Part shown: one piece after another, positions 42,829 through 52,069 of the stretch
How the letters are laid out: each line of letters starts with the position of its first letter
Numbering within the stretch: the first letter of the stretch is position 1
Notes under the pieces: generated by a model
What the model was told of the DNA's origin: nothing
Database searches by the model: none
Seen by the model: the letters and a program-made list of their open reading frames with translations, nothing else
Assembly (NCBI GenBank): GCA_028820935.1
Contig: JAPPHZ010000016.1
Span: 1 to 62,492, forward strand
Direction of reading: 5' to 3'
DNA length: 62,492 bases
Source of the DNA: a bacterium
GTDB lineage: Bacteria > Actinomycetota > Acidimicrobiia > Spongiisociales > Spongiisociaceae
Program-made: the position numbers and the translations under genes

Positions 42829-43170
42829 CTAGTCGGCGAGGTCAGCCGATCGATTGATGTAGTCCACGGTGGCCTCTATCTCTTCCTGGATGGCGATCAA
42901 CTGGGCGCGAAGTTCTGTCGTCGCCTTGGAATAGTCGTCAGGGCTGCGGAAATGGGACGTCTTGGTCAGCTCGGTTGCAAGGTCGTTGAGCCTCTTGGCA
43001 AGCGTCTCGTACTTGAGACGTACGTTCTGGATCTCGTCCGCGAGGTTCAGCATGCGAGTCACCGTACCCTGAGTGTAGATCGTTAGGAAAGCAGCGCGAC
43101 GGGGTGGTGGCATCGTACCCAGCTGTTGGGCGAGCGGTGTCGCTTGTAACGATCGATAAATCCCTTCCAT
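42829..43170 (-). CDS. Small helical/coiled-coil protein
   Basis: This 113-residue protein is almost entirely predicted helix (EIQNVRLKYETLAKRLNDL; LRAQLIAIQEEIEATVDYI) and is probably a coiled coil. I recognise no family. It lies between hicA and hyuB, 43 bp upstream of hyuB. Position suggests it came with the toxin-antitoxin insertion, but that is unproven. Confidence 0.5.
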   Translation of the reverse strand: MEGIYRSLQATPLAQQLGTMPPPRRAAFLTIYTQGTVTRMLNLADEIQNVRLKYETLAKRLNDLATELTKTSHFRSPDDYSKATTELRAQLIAIQEEIEATVDYINRSADLAD

Positions 43171-43328
43171 GCATCCCCAGTTGAAGCCAATTGTGAGATT
43201 TGCGCCTTCGAAACTAGGCGATTCGCGCTCATGATCGGCCCGAATCGGTGGGCACTTAGCGGTGAATCTACATAGTGGTCGGGGCAGGCTTCCGTACTGG
43301 AGCCTGGGTCACTCGGCGGGTCGTGCTC

Positions 43329-43559
43329 TCATCCGTCCAGCCACTCGTCTCGCGAGATCCCGGCCTGGCGTAGGATCTGCCGGAGCAGGGGTACGCTCAC
43401 TTCCTGACCGGAATGCGGGTTCGGGATGGTCACCGGATATTCTCGCCCCGGTTGCACCATATGAGAATGCTTCGATCCTCGTATCGGTCCTTCCCAGCCA
43501 AAGCTGCGGAGCTTCCTCAGGAGATCGCGGTGGCTAACGGGGGTTAGCCGTCGGCTCAT
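43329..43559 (-). CDS. hicA: HicA-family mRNA interferase toxin
   Basis: This 76-residue HicA protein has a dsRBD-like fold: LTPVSHRDLLRKLRSFGWE, the GSKHSHM loop with the catalytic His (about 31), VTIPNPHSGQEVSVPLLRQILRQAG, and ISRDEWLDG at the end. It degrades mRNA when not bound by HicB. Its ATG overlaps the hicB stop by one base (TGATG). The order is antitoxin first, the reverse of the classical hicAB order. Confidence 0.88.
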   Translation of the reverse strand: MSRRLTPVSHRDLLRKLRSFGWEGPIRGSKHSHMVQPGREYPVTIPNPHSGQEVSVPLLRQILRQAGISRDEWLDG

Positions 43560-43867
43560 CAGCCGAGGCTGATGCCGCCCATGGCAGGTAGCGGTGGCTG
43601 GTTCCCGGTTCGCAAGTGAACCTCGGCCCAATCAGCCAGAACATCTTCGAGCTCACGGATGGCCGCCTCAGGAGTAGACCCGCTAGCCCACGCACCCTTG
43701 CAGGCCGGAACGGTAGCGAAGTAACCGGCCGGATCGCTCATGGCCTCTACCTCGGCCTGAGCGATTGCAGCCTTAGCCCATCGAGCGATTGCGGTGGTGT
43801 CATTTGCGGTTATTGCGACGGCGGTGTCAGTCGCGGCCATCGGTGGCTCCTTCTTGTGCTTCGTCAC
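43559..43867 (-). CDS. hicB: HicB-family antitoxin
   Basis: The 102-residue protein has the HicB/UPF0150 core: YFATVPACKGAWASGSTPEAAIRELEDVLADW. The N-terminal ~45 residues are an Ala/Thr-rich helical extension; no separate helix-turn-helix is visible at the C-terminus, so autoregulation would need another DNA-binding surface. It lies upstream of hicA and is followed, on its 5' side, by an AT-richer 110-bp gap (TACAGTATACC, CAGTGTA) that probably contains the module promoter. It separates hyuA from hyuB. Confidence 0.82.
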   Translation of the reverse strand: MTKHKKEPPMAATDTAVAITANDTTAIARWAKAAIAQAEVEAMSDPAGYFATVPACKGAWASGSTPEAAIRELEDVLADWAEVHLRTGNQPPLPAMGGISLG

Positions 43868-43978
43868 TACAGTATACCGAGTAGCAGTGTAAAACGTACC
43901 CCAACGTCGAGGAGGTCGTGCTCCATATGGTCGTCTACGAACCTGTGCGGTGCCAGCGAGCTGTGGTTGAGCAGCATG

Positions 43979-46018
43979 CTACAGCGGCGGGGCTTTGATG
44001 ATCAGGCAGCCGTACTCGTCGATGGTGGCGGAGCCTTCGGGGGGGATGACGGTGGTGGCGGTGGCCTCCTCGACGATGGCGGGGCCGGCGATGGCGCATC
44101 CGGGCATCAGGTACTCGCGGTGGAACCGGGCGGTGGGATAGGAGCCGGTGGCGAACAGCACCGGGGTAGTCTTGGACGGCGCGTCGGAGGGGTGGTCGGG
44201 GCGGTAGTTGGGCTGGAGGAGGGGGCGTCCCACGTCGCCCAGGGCGGTGAGCCTCAGGTTGACGGTCTCGAGCGAGGCATCGGGGTTGGAGTGGCCGTAG
44301 CGGGCGCGGTAGGTGTCCTCGAAGCGTCTGTGCAGGCCGGCGAGATGGCCGTCCGCGGACGGGGAGGCGCCGTTTGGGAGCGTGACGGTCAGGGTGTGTT
44401 CCTGGCCCTGGTAGCGCATGTCGAGGCGCTGTACGAGGGAGATTGCATCGTGGCCCACGCCCTCTCCGAGCAGGCTGCCGACGGCCGTCTCTCCCAGTCT
44501 GGCGAAGCGGGTCTCCACGTCAGCCGTGTCCAGGTCGGCGAAGTCGCGGAAGAAGGCCTCGCTGAAGTCCTGGCGCACCGCCGACTGCAGCATGCCCCAG
44601 GCCGAGAAGCCGCCCGGGTCGGGGGGGACTATCACTTCGGCGATGCCCATCTCCTGGGCGAGCGCCACGGCGTGCATGGGACCGGCGCCGCCGAAGGCCA
44701 CCAGGCTGAACTCCCGGGGTTCGATGCCCCGTTCCACGGTGAGGGTGCGTATGGCCTGGGACATCTTGGCGTTGATCACCTCGATGATCCCGAGCGCCAG
44801 TTTCTCCCCGTCCAGTTCCAGCCTGGCCCCTAGATCCTCGAGGGCCTGCCGGGCCGCATCGACGTCGAGGGTGAGGTTGCCGCCCAGGAAGTAGGTGGGG
44901 TCGATCCTGCCCAGGTACAGGTTGGCGTCGGTGACGGTGGGGCGGGACCCTCCCCTTCCGTAGCAGGCGGGGCCGGGATGGGCGCCGGCGCTCTCGGGCC
45001 CCACCCGCAGGCCTCCGGCCTGCTGGTAGGCGAGCGACCCGCCGCCAGCCCCGATGGTGTGGATGTCCACCACGGGCATGAGCACGGGCAGGCCCTCCAG
45101 CAGGGCGGAGGGGGAGCTGTCGGCATGGCCGGCGGTGATCAGGCTCACGTCGAAGCTGGTGCCTCCCAGGTCGATACAGATCAGGTTGGGCCGGTCCAGG
45201 ACCTCGGCGAGCGCCACACCTCCGGCCGCGCCCCCCACCGGGCCGGACAGGAGGGTCTGGAGCGGACGTTCGGAGGCGGAGCGAGCGGAGATGACTCCCC
45301 CGTTGGACTGCATCACCCGCAGCGGGGCCTCCATCCCCCGGCCGGTGAGGCGGGTGGAGAGGTCGGCCATGTACCGGGAGACGGAGGGGGCGATGTAGGC
45401 GTCCATGACCGCCGACGCGGTCCGCTCGTACTCCCGCCACTCGGCCGCCACCTGGTGGGAGAGGGAGACGGACACCCCGGGCAGCAGCTCCGCCAGAATC
45501 TCGCCCGCGGCCAGCTCGTGGGAGGGGTCTACGTAGGAGAACAGGAAGGCCACGGCCACGGAGCGGACATTCTCGGAGCGGATGCGCTCGGCCGCCCGGC
45601 GGAGGTCGTCATGGTCGAGGGGGGCCAGCTCGTTGCCGTCGCTGTCCAGCCGTCCCCCGACGGGGATGATGTCGCGGCGGGGGATGAGGGGGACGGGCTT
45701 GCGGTAGCGGATGTTGAACATGTCGAGGCGGTTGCCCCGGGCGACGTGGTAGATGTCGCTGGCGCCCCTTGTGGCCATGAGGATGACCCGCTCGCCACGA
45801 CGTTGCAGGAAGGCGTTGAGGCCCACCGTGGAGCCGTGCACGAAGGACTCGACTCCCGACGGGTCGTCGACCACCAGAGCGAGGGCGTCCATGACCCCTC
45901 CTGCCAGGTCATCACTGCGGCTGGGAGCCTTGGCGGTGGTGTACCTGCCGAGGTCCGGGTCGTACGCCACCACGTCGGTGAAGGTGCCGCCGATGTCGGT
46001 TGCTACCCGGAGCTTCAA
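43979..46018 (-). CDS. hyuA: Hydantoinase A / oxoprolinase alpha-type subunit
   Basis: This 679-residue ATPase-fold subunit has RVATDIGGTFTDVV at residues 4-17 (phosphate-binding loop of the ASKHA fold), VHGSTVGLNAFLQRRG, CIDLGGTSFDVSLI and GAGGGSLA. It pairs with HyuB for ATP-dependent cleavage of a cyclic amide. I chose TTG 46018 because it forms a 4-nt overlap (TTGA) with the stop of the upstream ABC ATPase and starts exactly at the conserved N-terminus. The coupling to a dipeptide-type transporter suggests the operon imports its own substrate. Confidence 0.9.
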   Translation of the reverse strand: MKLRVATDIGGTFTDVVAYDPDLGRYTTAKAPSRSDDLAGGVMDALALVVDDPSGVESFVHGSTVGLNAFLQRRGERVILMATRGASDIYHVARGNRLDMFNIRYRKPVPLIPRRDIIPVGGRLDSDGNELAPLDHDDLRRAAERIRSENVRSVAVAFLFSYVDPSHELAAGEILAELLPGVSVSLSHQVAAEWREYERTASAVMDAYIAPSVSRYMADLSTRLTGRGMEAPLRVMQSNGGVISARSASERPLQTLLSGPVGGAAGGVALAEVLDRPNLICIDLGGTSFDVSLITAGHADSSPSALLEGLPVLMPVVDIHTIGAGGGSLAYQQAGGLRVGPESAGAHPGPACYGRGGSRPTVTDANLYLGRIDPTYFLGGNLTLDVDAARQALEDLGARLELDGEKLALGIIEVINAKMSQAIRTLTVERGIEPREFSLVAFGGAGPMHAVALAQEMGIAEVIVPPDPGGFSAWGMLQSAVRQDFSEAFFRDFADLDTADVETRFARLGETAVGSLLGEGVGHDAISLVQRLDMRYQGQEHTLTVTLPNGASPSADGHLAGLHRRFEDTYRARYGHSNPDASLETVNLRLTALGDVGRPLLQPNYRPDHPSDAPSKTTPVLFATGSYPTARFHREYLMPGCAIAGPAIVEEATATTVIPPEGSATIDEYGCLIIKAPPL

Positions 46019-46983
46019 ATCCGCTTCCAGCAGGCGACGCGGTGCTGGGCGCCGATGTCCACCAGCTCCTGGGGCGTGTCGGCGCAGACGTCCTCGGAGA
46101 TCGGGCACCTCCCGTACAGGGGGCAGCCCGGGGCCCGGTCCAGGGCGGAGGGCTGCTCGCCGACCAGGTAGACGTGGTCGGTCTTGTGGGAGGGGTCGGG
46201 ACGGGGGGCGGCCCGCAGCAGCGCCTCGGTGTAGGGGTGGCGGGGCGAGGCGAATATCTCGGCGGCCGGGCCGGACTCGACCACCTTGCCCAGGTACATG
46301 ACGGCCAGGTCGTGGGCGATGTAGCGGACCACCGACAGGTCGTGGGAGATGAACAGGTAGGAGATGTCCATCTCCTCCTGCAGGGACTGGAGCAGGAGCA
46401 GAATCTGGGACTGGACCGACATGTCCAGCGATGAGGTGGGCTCGTCCAGCACCACCAGGGCGGGCTCGGTGATCATCGCCCGGGCGATGCCCACCCGCTG
46501 GGCCTGGCCCCCGGAGAGTTCGTGGGGGTAGCGGCGGGCGTGCTCGGGGCTGAGGCCCACCCGCTCCAGCATGTCGGCCACCCGCCCGGCGGCCTGCTTC
46601 ATGGTGAGGCCGTCGTGCAGCAGCAGCGGCTCGGCCACGGTCCGGCCCACCGTCTGCCAGGGGGAGAGCGAGTCGTAGGGGTCCTGGAAGACGATCTGCA
46701 TCCGGCCCCGCACGTCCTCCAGTTCGGCCCCTTCCATGGCGGTTATGTCGGTGTCCTCGAGGAGCACCGTCCCCTCGGTGGGCTCCAGCAGGCGGAGGAT
46801 GAGGCGGGCCAGAGTGGTCTTGCCCGAGCCGGACTCGCCGACCACGGCCAGGGTCCTGCCCGGAGCGATGGACAGGGTGACGTCGTCGACCGCCTTGAGG
46901 TCGGCGTGGCGGAAGCCGCGGGTCCTGATCCGGAAGATCTTGGTGAGGTCCCTGAGGGCCAGGGTGTCGCCGGCGGCCGTCAT
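46015..46983 (-). CDS. Dipeptide-type ABC transporter ATPase (DppF/OppF)
   Basis: The 322-residue ATP-binding subunit has Walker A GESGSGKTT (about 51-59), the signature LSGGQAQR, Walker B LVVLDEPTSSLD, and the C-terminal oligopeptide-transporter extension with its cysteines (CPLYGRCPISEDVC), which in this family can hold an iron-sulfur cluster. It works with the DppD-type ATPase, whose gene it overlaps by 4 nt. Its stop overlaps the TTG of hyuA. Confidence 0.92.
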   Translation of the reverse strand: MTAAGDTLALRDLTKIFRIRTRGFRHADLKAVDDVTLSIAPGRTLAVVGESGSGKTTLARLILRLLEPTEGTVLLEDTDITAMEGAELEDVRGRMQIVFQDPYDSLSPWQTVGRTVAEPLLLHDGLTMKQAAGRVADMLERVGLSPEHARRYPHELSGGQAQRVGIARAMITEPALVVLDEPTSSLDMSVQSQILLLLQSLQEEMDISYLFISHDLSVVRYIAHDLAVMYLGKVVESGPAAEIFASPRHPYTEALLRAAPRPDPSHKTDHVYLVGEQPSALDRAPGCPLYGRCPISEDVCADTPQELVDIGAQHRVACWKRI

Positions 46984-47939
46984 CGCGGGACCTCCCCGGC
47001 GTTGACCGGATGGTGGCAGAAGGCGATCTGCCCGGCCCGGTCGATCAGGGGCGGCTCCTCGTCGAAGCATCCGGGCCCGGCCCTGAAGCAGCGGGGGGCG
47101 AAGGCACAGGCGGCCAGGTGGTCGCCCGGGTTGGGGACCCGCCCGGGGATCTCGCGGGGGGTGCCGCCCGAGTCGAGCGAGGTGGCGATGGATACCAGCC
47201 GGTTGGCGTAGGGATGGAGGGCCTCGCGGTAGATCTCGGCGGTGGTGCCCAGGTTCACCACCCGCCCGGCGTACATGACCGCCACCCGGTCGCACACGTC
47301 GGCCACCACCCCCAGGTCGTGGGTGATCAGCATCCCGGCCGCGTGGCGCTCTGTGATCAGGTCGCCCAGCAGCCGGAGTATCTCGGCCTGGATGGTGACA
47401 TCTAGGCCGGTGGTGGGCTCGTCGGCGATGATCAGGTCGGGCTCCCCGGCCAGGGCGATGGCTATGCAGACCCGCTGGCACATGCCTCCCGACAGCTCGT
47501 GGGGGAACGACCGGTACACCCGCTCGGGGTCGGTGATCCGCACCGCGCGGAGGAGGTCGAGGGCCTCGTCCTTCGCCTCCCTCCTTCCCATGCCCCTGAG
47601 GCGCCGTAGCGTGGCGGACAGCTGGTTACCGACCCGGAACACCGGGTTGAGGCTGCCGCGGGGCCGCTGGGGAACGAAGCCGATCCGGTGGCCGCGGGCC
47701 TCCTGGCGGGCCTTGGGAGGGATGAAGTCCTGCCCGGCGAAGGTGCAGGACGCGAAGTCGACCGTGGCGGCGGCGGGGAGCAGGTCGAGGACGGAGCGGG
47801 CGGTCATGGACTTGCCGGCCCCGGTCTCGCCCACCACGCCGAGTATCTCCCCCGGCCTGACTTCCATGTCCACCCCGCGGAGGATGGGGAGACCACTGAT
47901 CCCCACCTCCAGGCCCCGGACTTCGAGGAGGGCGCTCAT
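46980..47939 (-). CDS. Dipeptide-type ABC transporter ATPase (DppD/OppD)
   Basis: The 319-residue first ATPase has GETGAGKSMT as Walker A, LSGGMCQR as signature and LIIADEPTTGLD as Walker B, plus the C-terminal Cys cluster (CAFAPRCFRAGPGC). Start ATG 47939 overlaps the permease stop by 4 nt. It forms a heterodimer with the following DppF-type subunit under the two permeases. Confidence 0.92.
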   Translation of the reverse strand: MSALLEVRGLEVGISGLPILRGVDMEVRPGEILGVVGETGAGKSMTARSVLDLLPAAATVDFASCTFAGQDFIPPKARQEARGHRIGFVPQRPRGSLNPVFRVGNQLSATLRRLRGMGRREAKDEALDLLRAVRITDPERVYRSFPHELSGGMCQRVCIAIALAGEPDLIIADEPTTGLDVTIQAEILRLLGDLITERHAAGMLITHDLGVVADVCDRVAVMYAGRVVNLGTTAEIYREALHPYANRLVSIATSLDSGGTPREIPGRVPNPGDHLAACAFAPRCFRAGPGCFDEEPPLIDRAGQIAFCHHPVNAGEVPR

Positions 47940-48766
47940 CGTGACTTCCTCCGGGTGGGCTCCACGAGGTCGGCCACCGACTCGCCGATGAGACTCAGGG
48001 AGAAGACGGTTGTGGCGATGGCGATTCCCGGGAAGACCGGTATCCACCAGCTGCCTCCCCTTCTCATCTCGGGAATACCCTCCGCGATCATCGCCCCCCA
48101 CTCGGGCTCGGGAAGCGGTACGCCCAGGCCGATGAAGCCCAGGGCGGCGGCGAGCAGGATCGCCCAGCCGCAGCTGACCGCCGCCTGGGTGACCACCGTG
48201 CCGACGGTCCCCGGGGCGATGTAACGCACCAGGATCTTGGACCGGGAGTTGCCCACCGCCCGGCCCGCCTCCACGTAGGCGTGCTCCCGGAGCGAGCGGA
48301 CCTCGGCCCGCACCAGGCGGACGAAGGTGGGCACGCCCACGATCCCGATCACGAGGATCAGGTTGCGGACTCCCTGACCCAGGGCGGCCAGCACGCCGAT
48401 CGCCAGCACGAGGGCCGGGAAGGCCTGGATCACGTCGAGAAAGCGCATCGTCACCGAGTCGCCCCACCCGCCCACGTAGCCGACCAGCAACCCGATCGGG
48501 TGACCGATGGCGATGGAGAGGGCCACTGCGGAGACCGCGATCAGCAGGTCGTGGCGGGCGGCATAGACGACCCGGGCGAAGACGTCGAAACCGAGGCTGG
48601 CCGTTCCAAACCAGTGATCCGCCGACGGCGGCACGAACTGGTTGGTCAGGTCGATCGCCAGCGGATCGTTACGGGCGATGAGCGGGGCGAAGACGGCCAC
48701 GGCCACCATGAACCCGAACATGGTCAGCCCGATGACCAGCCGCGCGTCGTACTTGCGGGCGCTCAC
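47936..48766 (-). CDS. Dipeptide-type ABC transporter permease (DppC)
   Basis: This 276-residue permease has an N-terminal transmembrane segment followed by PSADHWFGTASLGFDVFARVVYAARHDLLIA, typical of DppC/OppC, and the EAA loop EAGRAVGNSRSKILVRYIAP. GTG 48766 is chosen because it overlaps the stop of the DppB gene by 4 nt (GTGA) and fits family length; the frame is open further upstream but without conservation. Confidence 0.9.
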   Translation of the reverse strand: MSARKYDARLVIGLTMFGFMVAVAVFAPLIARNDPLAIDLTNQFVPPSADHWFGTASLGFDVFARVVYAARHDLLIAVSAVALSIAIGHPIGLLVGYVGGWGDSVTMRFLDVIQAFPALVLAIGVLAALGQGVRNLILVIGIVGVPTFVRLVRAEVRSLREHAYVEAGRAVGNSRSKILVRYIAPGTVGTVVTQAAVSCGWAILLAAALGFIGLGVPLPEPEWGAMIAEGIPEMRRGGSWWIPVFPGIAIATTVFSLSLIGESVADLVEPTRRKSR

Positions 48767-49806
48767 TTCAGCCTCACCCTCGGGTCGATCAACGACTGCA
48801 CCAGGTCGACGATCAGGAACGCGACCGTGTAGGTGACGGCGGACAGCAGGACGTACGCCTGGATGGCCGGGTAGTCGGTGTTGACCAGGGAGTTGTAGCC
48901 GTACAGACCCACCCCCGGCCAGGAGAACACCCGCTCCACCAGCACCGCCCCGCCGATCATGTATCCGGCGATCAGCCCGGTCATGGTCACCGCGCCCGGC
49001 AGCGCGTTGCGGAGCACGTACTTCAGGTAGAGCGGCGCCCCCCGCAGGCCGGCGGCCCGGCCGAAGGCGATGTAGTCGGAGTTGAGCACCGAGAGGGTGG
49101 CGTTGCGGGTGAGCCGCAGGATGGGGGCGACGGCCGGGAAGCCGATCGCCACCATGGGCAGGAGCAGGTGCTTGAGCGCCGTCCGGAACGTCTCCCAATC
49201 GCCGGCCACCAGTGAGTCGACGAGGTACAGGCCGGTGGGGCCGTCGGGGAGCTCCGCGCCGATCGGCAGCCGTCCCACCGGTCCCGGCAGCCATTGGAGG
49301 ACTATGAAGAAGACCAGCAGGAGGATCATGGCCAGCCAGAAGTCGGGGACCGCTACCCCCAGGGTCGAGATGAAACGGCAGAACTTGTCCAGCAGCTTGC
49401 CCTTTCGCACGGCCGCCCATACCCCGAGAGGCAGGGCCACCGCCAGGGCGAACAGCATCCCGGCGGCCACCATCTCGAGGGTCGCCGGCAGCCTGGCGCC
49501 GACGTCCTCGGCGACCGAGAACCCGGTGCGGATCGAATCACCGAGGTCGCCACGTATCAACCCGCCCTTCCCGGATCCCCCCAGACATGTGTCGCCGATC
49601 ATGTAGACGCAGTACTGCTGGGGCAGGGAACGGTCCAGTCCCAGACGTGCCCGGATGGCCTCCACCTGGGCTTCGGAGGCGTTGATGCCCGCGTACTGGC
49701 GGGCCGGATCCCCGGGCAGGGCATGGGAGACGATGAAGGCGAGCAGGGTGACCCCGATCAGGATCGGGATGAGGGCTGCCAGCCTCCGGATCACGTAAGA
49801 GAGCAT
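48763..49806 (-). CDS. Dipeptide-type ABC transporter permease (DppB)
   Basis: The 347-residue DppB/OppB permease begins MLSYVIRRLAALIPILIGVTLL and SHALPGDPARQ. The EAA loop region (AFGRAAGLRGAPLYLKYVLRNALP) is near 235-255. A short soluble loop with two Cys (about 84 and 91) is inserted early. It follows the binding-protein gene after a 121-bp gap that contains a strong terminator, so transcription of the permeases may be attenuated relative to the binding protein. Confidence 0.9.
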   Translation of the reverse strand: MLSYVIRRLAALIPILIGVTLLAFIVSHALPGDPARQYAGINASEAQVEAIRARLGLDRSLPQQYCVYMIGDTCLGGSGKGGLIRGDLGDSIRTGFSVAEDVGARLPATLEMVAAGMLFALAVALPLGVWAAVRKGKLLDKFCRFISTLGVAVPDFWLAMILLLVFFIVLQWLPGPVGRLPIGAELPDGPTGLYLVDSLVAGDWETFRTALKHLLLPMVAIGFPAVAPILRLTRNATLSVLNSDYIAFGRAAGLRGAPLYLKYVLRNALPGAVTMTGLIAGYMIGGAVLVERVFSWPGVGLYGYNSLVNTDYPAIQAYVLLSAVTYTVAFLIVDLVQSLIDPRVRLK

Positions 49807-49851
49807 CTTCTCCTAGCCCGCGACTTCTCCTGGTATTACAGCACCGGTCCC

Positions 49852-49896
49852 CAAAAAGGGGAAAGCCGCCGGGCCAGCGTACCGGCCCGGCGGCTT
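49852..49896 (-). terminator. Hairpin terminator after the binding-protein gene
   Basis: AAGCCGCCGGGCC at 49863-49875 pairs perfectly with GGCCCGGCGGCTT at 49884-49896 across an 8-nt loop. Read on the minus strand the stem is followed by CCCCTTTTT (49852-49860). It lies between the binding-protein gene and dppB, a usual place for partial termination that keeps binding protein in excess over the transporter. Confidence 0.8.
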
Positions 49897-49927
49897 GTCC
49901 GTTGTTCTTCGGGTTACTACCGGGTGA

Positions 49928-51778
49928 TCAGGCCGACTTGGTCACGTAGTAGTAACGGTTGATCTGATCGGGGCGCCAGATGAATCCCTGGACGTCCTGG
50001 CTGGACGCCACGATGTGATGCGGCTCGGCCAGCCACACCGCGGGGGCGTCGGCCAGCATCAGCGCCTGCACGTCGTGGTAGAGCTGGGCCCTCGCCGGAT
50101 CGGCCGGGCTCAGGAACTTGGCGGCGATCAGCTTCTCCGTGACCTCCGGGTTCTCGTAGTTGCTCCGCATGGCGAAGGCGTTGGGCTCCCAGAACAGCTC
50201 CATGTGGTACTGGGGCTCGTTCACCCACGAACCGGACCCGAAGTAGAACAGGAAGAACTCCATCGGGTTGATCCGTACGTCGCCGTCCTGGGCGAACACG
50301 TTGTCGCGGAACTGACCGGAGTCGAGCCTCACGATGTTCACGTCCACCCCGATCTGGGCCAGGGAGGCCTGGACCACGATCGCCAACTCGGGCGCGAAGG
50401 CCAGCGTTCCGTCTATGTAGAGGTCCAGAGTCCGGCCGTCGTATGACGAGGCGGCCAGCAGCTCGCGGGCCTTGTCCAGGTCCTGGCTGTAGAACGGAGC
50501 GTCCGGGTTGTACGAGGGAGTGGTCGAGGGGATCGGTCCACCACCTCGGCTCGCTGCACCGAAGTAGACGCCTTCCAGCACGTCATCGTACGGGTAGGCG
50601 TAGGAGATCGCCTGCCGGAAGTTCACGTCGTCGAACGGTTCCTTGGTGGGGTTCATGTACATGACGGCCTGGTTGTTACCGCCGACCGTGGTGACCTTCA
50701 CGCCCTGGTCGCGGAGGTCGGGGATGGCGGTGACCGGCACTGCCTCGGCGAAGTCGATCTCACCGGCGGTCAGCAGGGCTGCCTGCTGGGCGGCGTCGGG
50801 GATCACCCGCAGGATGATCCGCTCCGCCTGGGCCGGGCCGAGGTAGTAGTCGTCATTGCGCTTGAGCACGATCTCGACGCCCGGTTCCAGCTTCTCCAGG
50901 TAGAAGGGGCCGGTTCCGACGTCGTTGGTCTTCAGGTACTCGTGTGCCCACGGGTCGTCGTCGGTCGCGTGGGCCATCAACACCTCGGAGTCGTAGACGG
51001 TGACTCCGGCGTTGGACAGCACGTGCAACGGGAACGGGGTGGGCTTGTTGAAGTCGAAACGGATGTGGTAGTCGTCGATGACCGTGATGGCGGTCTCGAT
51101 GTCGGACTCCGAACCGAAGTCGTAGAGGCCGATCACCGCATGGTCGAACCAGCCGCCCCCGTCCAGGTAGGCCGCCCGCAGGAAGCTCCACCGGACGTCC
51201 TCGGCGGTCATCTCGTTACCCGTGTGGTGGAACTTCACACCCTGGCGAAGGGTGAAGATCACCGAGGTGCAGTCCTCGTTGAAGTCCCAGCTCTCGGCCA
51301 GCAGACCCTGGGGTCGGGTGGAGTCGGCCACCAGCACGCCGTCGGCGTTCGGCACCAGATGGAAGGTGGTGAGCTGGTCGTACATGTTGGCGACCATCTC
51401 AGAGGCGCGAGCCTCGAAGTTACGCCGCGGGTCGATGGTGGAGACATCACCGCTGATGGCCCGGACGATGGTCATGCCGTCAACCGGAGCGACACCTCTG
51501 GGCGGAGCTGCCTCGGGCTCGGGGGCACAACTGCCCTCGCCGCCGGCCAGCTCGATTCCCGTCAGCTGGGTGGTGGTCGTCACCTCTGCGGCCGTGGTGG
51601 TGGTCTCCTCCACCATGGCGGCAGTCGTGGTCGTTTCCTCCGCCATGGCAGCTGTAGTGGCAGTTGTGGCGGCTGCGGTGGTCGGGGCGGCCGCGGGTTC
51701 GGGGTCGTCCCCTCCGCAGGCGGCCGCTACTAGCGCCATCGCCAGAAGGGCTGCTACCCACACACGAGATCTGATCAT
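49928..51778 (-). CDS. Dipeptide/oligopeptide-type substrate-binding lipoprotein (family 5)
   Basis: The 616-residue SBP_bac_5 protein has a lipobox (VAAACGG), a Thr/Ala-rich linker repeating TTTTAAM-EE units (about 35-75), and the family-5 core. Recognisable parts are TIDPRRNFEARA, LLAESWDFNEDC, LRQGVKFHHTGNEMTAEDV, NDVGTGPFYLEKL and NFRQAISYAYPYD. It binds a peptide- or hydantoin-like solute for the following ABC system. ATG 51778 begins a typical signal peptide; codons further upstream lack it. Confidence 0.92.
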   Translation of the reverse strand: MIRSRVWVAALLAMALVAAACGGDDPEPAAAPTTAAATTATTAAMAEETTTTAAMVEETTTTAAEVTTTTQLTGIELAGGEGSCAPEPEAAPPRGVAPVDGMTIVRAISGDVSTIDPRRNFEARASEMVANMYDQLTTFHLVPNADGVLVADSTRPQGLLAESWDFNEDCTSVIFTLRQGVKFHHTGNEMTAEDVRWSFLRAAYLDGGGWFDHAVIGLYDFGSESDIETAITVIDDYHIRFDFNKPTPFPLHVLSNAGVTVYDSEVLMAHATDDDPWAHEYLKTNDVGTGPFYLEKLEPGVEIVLKRNDDYYLGPAQAERIILRVIPDAAQQAALLTAGEIDFAEAVPVTAIPDLRDQGVKVTTVGGNNQAVMYMNPTKEPFDDVNFRQAISYAYPYDDVLEGVYFGAASRGGGPIPSTTPSYNPDAPFYSQDLDKARELLAASSYDGRTLDLYIDGTLAFAPELAIVVQASLAQIGVDVNIVRLDSGQFRDNVFAQDGDVRINPMEFFLFYFGSGSWVNEPQYHMELFWEPNAFAMRSNYENPEVTEKLIAAKFLSPADPARAQLYHDVQALMLADAPAVWLAEPHHIVASSQDVQGFIWRPDQINRYYYVTKSA

Positions 51779-52069
51779 GTTTCCATCCTTGCTTTCGCTC
51801 GCTTTTCGGTCTCGGCAGGTGGTCGCGTCCGCGGTCGGGTCACCTGCGCACAGAGCGCCGTTAACCATAGCGAAGGGGCGCGAAAACGGCATATGCTGGG
51901 GCGCGATAGGAAGGCAAGATCCGCCGGGCTATGAAAGTGTCGGTGTTGGTACCCCTGCGAGACGGCTCGGCGTAGGACCTTGAGAAGGATTTTGATCCCT
52001 TGCGGTGGTCTGCCGGAGACCCGTCTGCATTGAGTTGACCCACTCGGGCGGACACTACCGACCGGACGT
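51779..52069 (-). promoter_or_regulatory. Probable promoter region of the dpp-hyu operon
   Basis: No gene is evident in these 291 bases. AAGGAT-TTTG-ATCCCTT at 51985-52001 is a small near-palindrome that could be an operator. The open frame here (51861-52055) has no family resemblance. Confidence 0.35.

Noticed and set aside
41199-42857. A 552-codon open frame on the plus strand opposite hyuB
   Set aside because: High-GC codon bias leaves the antisense frame open; the hyuB frame has clear family motifs and the antisense product has none.
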